A DNA stretch of 64,000 bases from Bradyrhizobium sp. CB3481 (GTDB lineage: Bacteria > Pseudomonadota > Alphaproteobacteria > Rhizobiales > Xanthobacteraceae). Below, in pieces: positions 61,968-64,000 of this stretch. The stretch is from the NCBI RefSeq assembly GCF_029714305.1, contig NZ_CP121647.1, positions 1,384,501-1,448,500 on the forward strand, read 5' to 3'. Made by a program: the position numbers and the translations under genes. The notes beneath the pieces were generated by a model. That model saw nothing but the letters and a program-made list of their open reading frames with translations. It searched no databases and had not been told where the DNA came from. Position 1 is the first letter of the stretch; each line of letters starts with the position of its first letter.

Positions 61968-63344
61968 TTACCCCGCCGTCATAAACCGCTGTTCACCCGC
62001 ACCCGCCGGCGTAATCGGAATGCCGCCGTCGGCATATTCGTTCAGCTTGTTGCGCAGCGTGCGGATGGAGATGCCGAGGATGTTGGCGGCATGGGTGCGA
62101 TTGCCTAAGCAGTGCTTGAGCGTCTCCAGGATCAGGTCGCGCTCGACATCGGCGACGGTGCGGCCGACCAGCGCGCGGGTGACCTGCTCGGCGGCAAAGG
62201 TCGCATGCGCGACCGCGGGCGCGGTCTTGGCGAGGTCGAGGCGGTCGCCGTCCGGCGTGACGATCGCATCAGCGCCAATCTCGTCGCCCTGCGCCATCAG
62301 CACCGAACGGTGAATGGTGTTTTCCAGCTCGCGCACGTTGCCCTGCCAGCGGTTCGAGGTCAGCACCCGACGCGCCTCGGCCGAGATCGGCCGCAGCGGC
62401 ACGCCATTGGCCTCGGCGTATTTTTTGGCAAAGTGCTGCGCCAATTCGAGGATGTCGGCCGGACGGTCGCGCAGCGGCGGGATCTTCAGGTTGACGACGT
62501 TGAGGCGGAACAGCAGATCCTCGCGGAAGGTGCCTTCGCGCACGGCGTCGGCGAGGTTGCGGTTCGAGGTCGCGATGATGCGGATGTCGACGGGGACAGG
62601 CTTGGTGCCGCCGACGCGGTCGATGACGCGCTCTTGGATCGCGCGCAGCAGCTTCGATTGCAGGCGGACGTCCATTTCCGAGATTTCGTCGAGCAGCAGC
62701 GTGCCGCCCGAGGCTTCCTCGAACTTGCCGATGCGGCGGGCGACAGCGCCGGTGAAGGCGCCTTTTTCATGGCCGAACAGTTCGGATTCCAGGAGGTGCT
62801 CGGGGATCGCCGCGCAATTGATCGAGATGAAGGGACGCTTGGCGCGGTTTGAGCGGGAGTGGACATAGCGCGCCAGCACTTCCTTGCCGGTGCCGGATTC
62901 GCCGGTGATCATCACGGACGCGTCGGAGCCTGCGATCTGCTGCGCCAGCTTGATTACCTTGCCCATCGCTTCGTCGCGATAGACGAGATCGCGGGAGTCG
63001 TTGGCGACAGCGGCGAGGACAGCTGCGATCAGCTCGGGATCGGGCGGCAGCGGGATGTATTCCTTGGCGCCGGCATGGATCGCGGCGACCGCGGCGCGGG
63101 CGTCGTTGGAGATGCCGCAGGCCACGATCGGCACGTAGATATGCTCGGCTTCCAGCCGCATCACGAGGTCGCGGATGTCGAGGCCGACGTCGACCAGCAG
63201 GAGGTCGGCGCCCTTGCCGCCGCGCAACACGCCCATCGCCTGTTCGATCGCTTCGGCATGGGTCACGGATGCCCCGTTCGCCATCGCGATCTTGGTGGCG
63301 GTCGTGAGCTGGCCCTTCAAGGTGCCAACGATAAGAAGCCGCAT
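61968..63344 (-). CDS. flbD: Sigma-54-dependent flagellar regulator FlbD
   Basis: The product has 458 residues from the ATG at 63344, preceded by AGGAGA. A receiver-like N-terminal domain retains an aspartate in 'DLLLVDVGLDIRDLVM'. The AAA+ domain has 'MITGESGTGKEVLARYVH', the sigma-54 contact 'FGHEKGAFTGAVARR' and 'GGTLLLDEISEMDVRLQSKL'. A Fis-type helix-turn-helix ends it ('NRTHAANILGISIRTLRNKL'). In Caulobacter and relatives FlbD activates late flagellar genes with RpoN. It follows fliN in the flagellar unit. Confidence 0.92.
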   Translation of the reverse strand: MRLLIVGTLKGQLTTATKIAMANGASVTHAEAIEQAMGVLRGGKGADLLLVDVGLDIRDLVMRLEAEHIYVPIVACGISNDARAAVAAIHAGAKEYIPLPPDPELIAAVLAAVANDSRDLVYRDEAMGKVIKLAQQIAGSDASVMITGESGTGKEVLARYVHSRSNRAKRPFISINCAAIPEHLLESELFGHEKGAFTGAVARRIGKFEEASGGTLLLDEISEMDVRLQSKLLRAIQERVIDRVGGTKPVPVDIRIIATSNRNLADAVREGTFREDLLFRLNVVNLKIPPLRDRPADILELAQHFAKKYAEANGVPLRPISAEARRVLTSNRWQGNVRELENTIHRSVLMAQGDEIGADAIVTPDGDRLDLAKTAPAVAHATFAAEQVTRALVGRTVADVERDLILETLKHCLGNRTHAANILGISIRTLRNKLNEYADGGIPITPAGAGEQRFMTAG

Positions 63345-63397
63345 GTCTGTCTCCTGTCCGTCTGTTCGCGCCCTGCAGGCGCGTATCGCCAAAATTA

Positions 63398-63748
63398 TTA
63401 GCTGCGTTCAGCCTTGATGATTTCCGTCATGGTCACGCCGAGCTTGTCTTCCACCAGCACGACTTCGCCGCGCGCCACCAGGCGGTTGTTGACGTAGATG
63501 TCGATGGCCTCACCGACGCGGCGGTCGAGTTCGAGCACGGTGCCGGGCCCGAGCTTGAGCAACTCGCCGACATCCATCTTGGAGCGGCCGAGAACGGCCG
63601 ATACCTGGACCGGCACGTCGAACACGGCCTCGAGGTCGGCCGCGATGCGCGAAGCCTGTTCGTCCTCGTTGTAAGCGAGGTCGTCGACCGGCGGCGCATC
63701 CGCGGCGTTGAGGTCGGGAAGCGGTACCTGTGCGTCGGTGTCACTCAT
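63398..63748 (-). CDS. fliN: Flagellar motor switch protein FliN
   Basis: The product has 116 residues. A short acidic N terminus precedes the SpoA/FliN domain: 'DVPVQVSAVLGRSKMDVGEL', 'LGPGTVLELDRRVGEAIDIY' and 'VNNRLVARGEVVLVEDKLGV'. It is part of the cytoplasmic C ring that controls rotation direction. It starts about 20 bases behind the fliH stop. Confidence 0.94.
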   Translation of the reverse strand: MSDTDAQVPLPDLNAADAPPVDDLAYNEDEQASRIAADLEAVFDVPVQVSAVLGRSKMDVGELLKLGPGTVLELDRRVGEAIDIYVNNRLVARGEVVLVEDKLGVTMTEIIKAERS

Positions 63749-63767
63749 GGTTCAGTCCTCATGACCT

Positions 63768-64000
63768 TTACGCTCCGGCCGGGTCGCGCGACGCCAGATA
63801 GCGTCCGACGAGTTCGCTGATTTTCGCTTCGATGGCTGCGCGCTCCAGCACGACGCCGCCATCTGCCCATTCGATCCGGCAGTCGCCGGTGGCGATGCCG
63901 GGTTCGGCCAGGATGACCAGCCGTCCCTCGAAACCGCTTTGCGCGGCCTGTCGTTCGATCTTCGCGCGGGCAGCTTCATAGAGCTGGTCGTTGATGCGAA
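63768..64000 (-). CDS. fliH: Flagellar assembly protein FliH, C-terminal fragment
   Basis: Seventy-six codons and a stop are visible in the frame reading RINDQLYEAARAKIERQ and then 'RLVILAEPGIATGDCRIEWA', 'DGGVVLERAAIEAKISELV'. The start is outside the window. The 'GDCRIEWADGGV' segment is the FliH/HrpE C-terminal domain that binds the export ATPase FliI. The position before fliN and flbD matches Caulobacter flbE (fliH). It was recognised by frame and context because it has no start in the window. Confidence 0.85.
   Translation of the reverse strand, partial: RINDQLYEAARAKIERQAAQSGFEGRLVILAEPGIATGDCRIEWADGGVVLERAAIEAKISELVGRYLASRDPAGA

Overview
The window looks like a chromosomal segment from an alphaproteobacterium of the Bradyrhizobium/Rhodopseudomonas group. 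The reasons are the high GC content, the gene order fliH-fliN-flbD on the minus strand (as in the Caulobacter/Bradyrhizobium class II flagellar operons), a heme-uptake locus of the Bradyrhizobium hmu type with an IsdG-like heme oxygenase beside the receptor, and several families of short palindromic intergenic repeats typical of Bradyrhizobium. The genus is an inference. I see no tRNA, rRNA, CRISPR array, prophage or intact insertion sequence.

Layout. 1-5.5 kb: the 3' end of serA, an exported DUF4140/DUF4139 (MuiA-like) protein, an alkB-DUF763 pair that looks like an operon, and a 24-residue membrane microprotein in front of a larger membrane protein. 5.6-7.0 kb: a secreted phytase-like esterase. 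7.1-15.9 kb: the complete heme acquisition locus, hmuVUT-hmuP on the minus strand diverging from hmuR-hmuQ-hutX-exbB-exbD-tonB on the plus strand. 16-20.6 kb: a sugar-type ABC transporter (two permeases and a Tat-type binding protein, but no ATPase) with a D-2-hydroxyacid dehydrogenase. 20.8-24.9 kb: a Cache chemoreceptor and an OmpR/EnvZ-type two-component pair. 24.9-25.9 kb: a gene-poor stretch with clustered TTGTCGCRA elements.

25.9-39.5 kb is an accessory catabolic region bounded by two paralogous EamA exporters. It holds two orphan Bug/TctC binding proteins, a TetR regulator with a clear operator, a GntR-centred island (quinone-oxidoreductase-like enzyme, extradiol-dioxygenase-like VOC protein, fumarylacetoacetate-hydrolase-family protein, DUF1185 protein) carrying the same 14-bp palindrome at two promoters, an FMN-dependent lactate dehydrogenase, an orphan MlaD and a DUF1835 protein. 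39.9-45.9 kb: a small conserved-looking ORF, a YbaK/EbsC deacylase, purA, a proline-rich membrane protein, a cysteine-rich secreted protein and a DUF2336 protein.

46-52 kb: a TreT-like trehalose synthase with a second GT4 glycosyltransferase, then a membrane protein and a sensor kinase/NarL regulator pair. 52-55.8 kb: a run of very small genes, including two tandem homologous membrane microproteins and a Cys4 microprotein. 55.8-61.9 kb: msrB and an exported msrA, a TPR-caspase protein, a RecD-like helicase, an LLM flavin oxidoreductase and a small membrane protein. The window ends in flbD, fliN and the 3' end of fliH.

Main leads for novelty: the alkB-DUF763 repair pair, the GntR catabolic island with its twin operators, the micro-gene cluster at 52-54 kb, and the TTGTCGCRA cluster at 25.1-25.3 kb.
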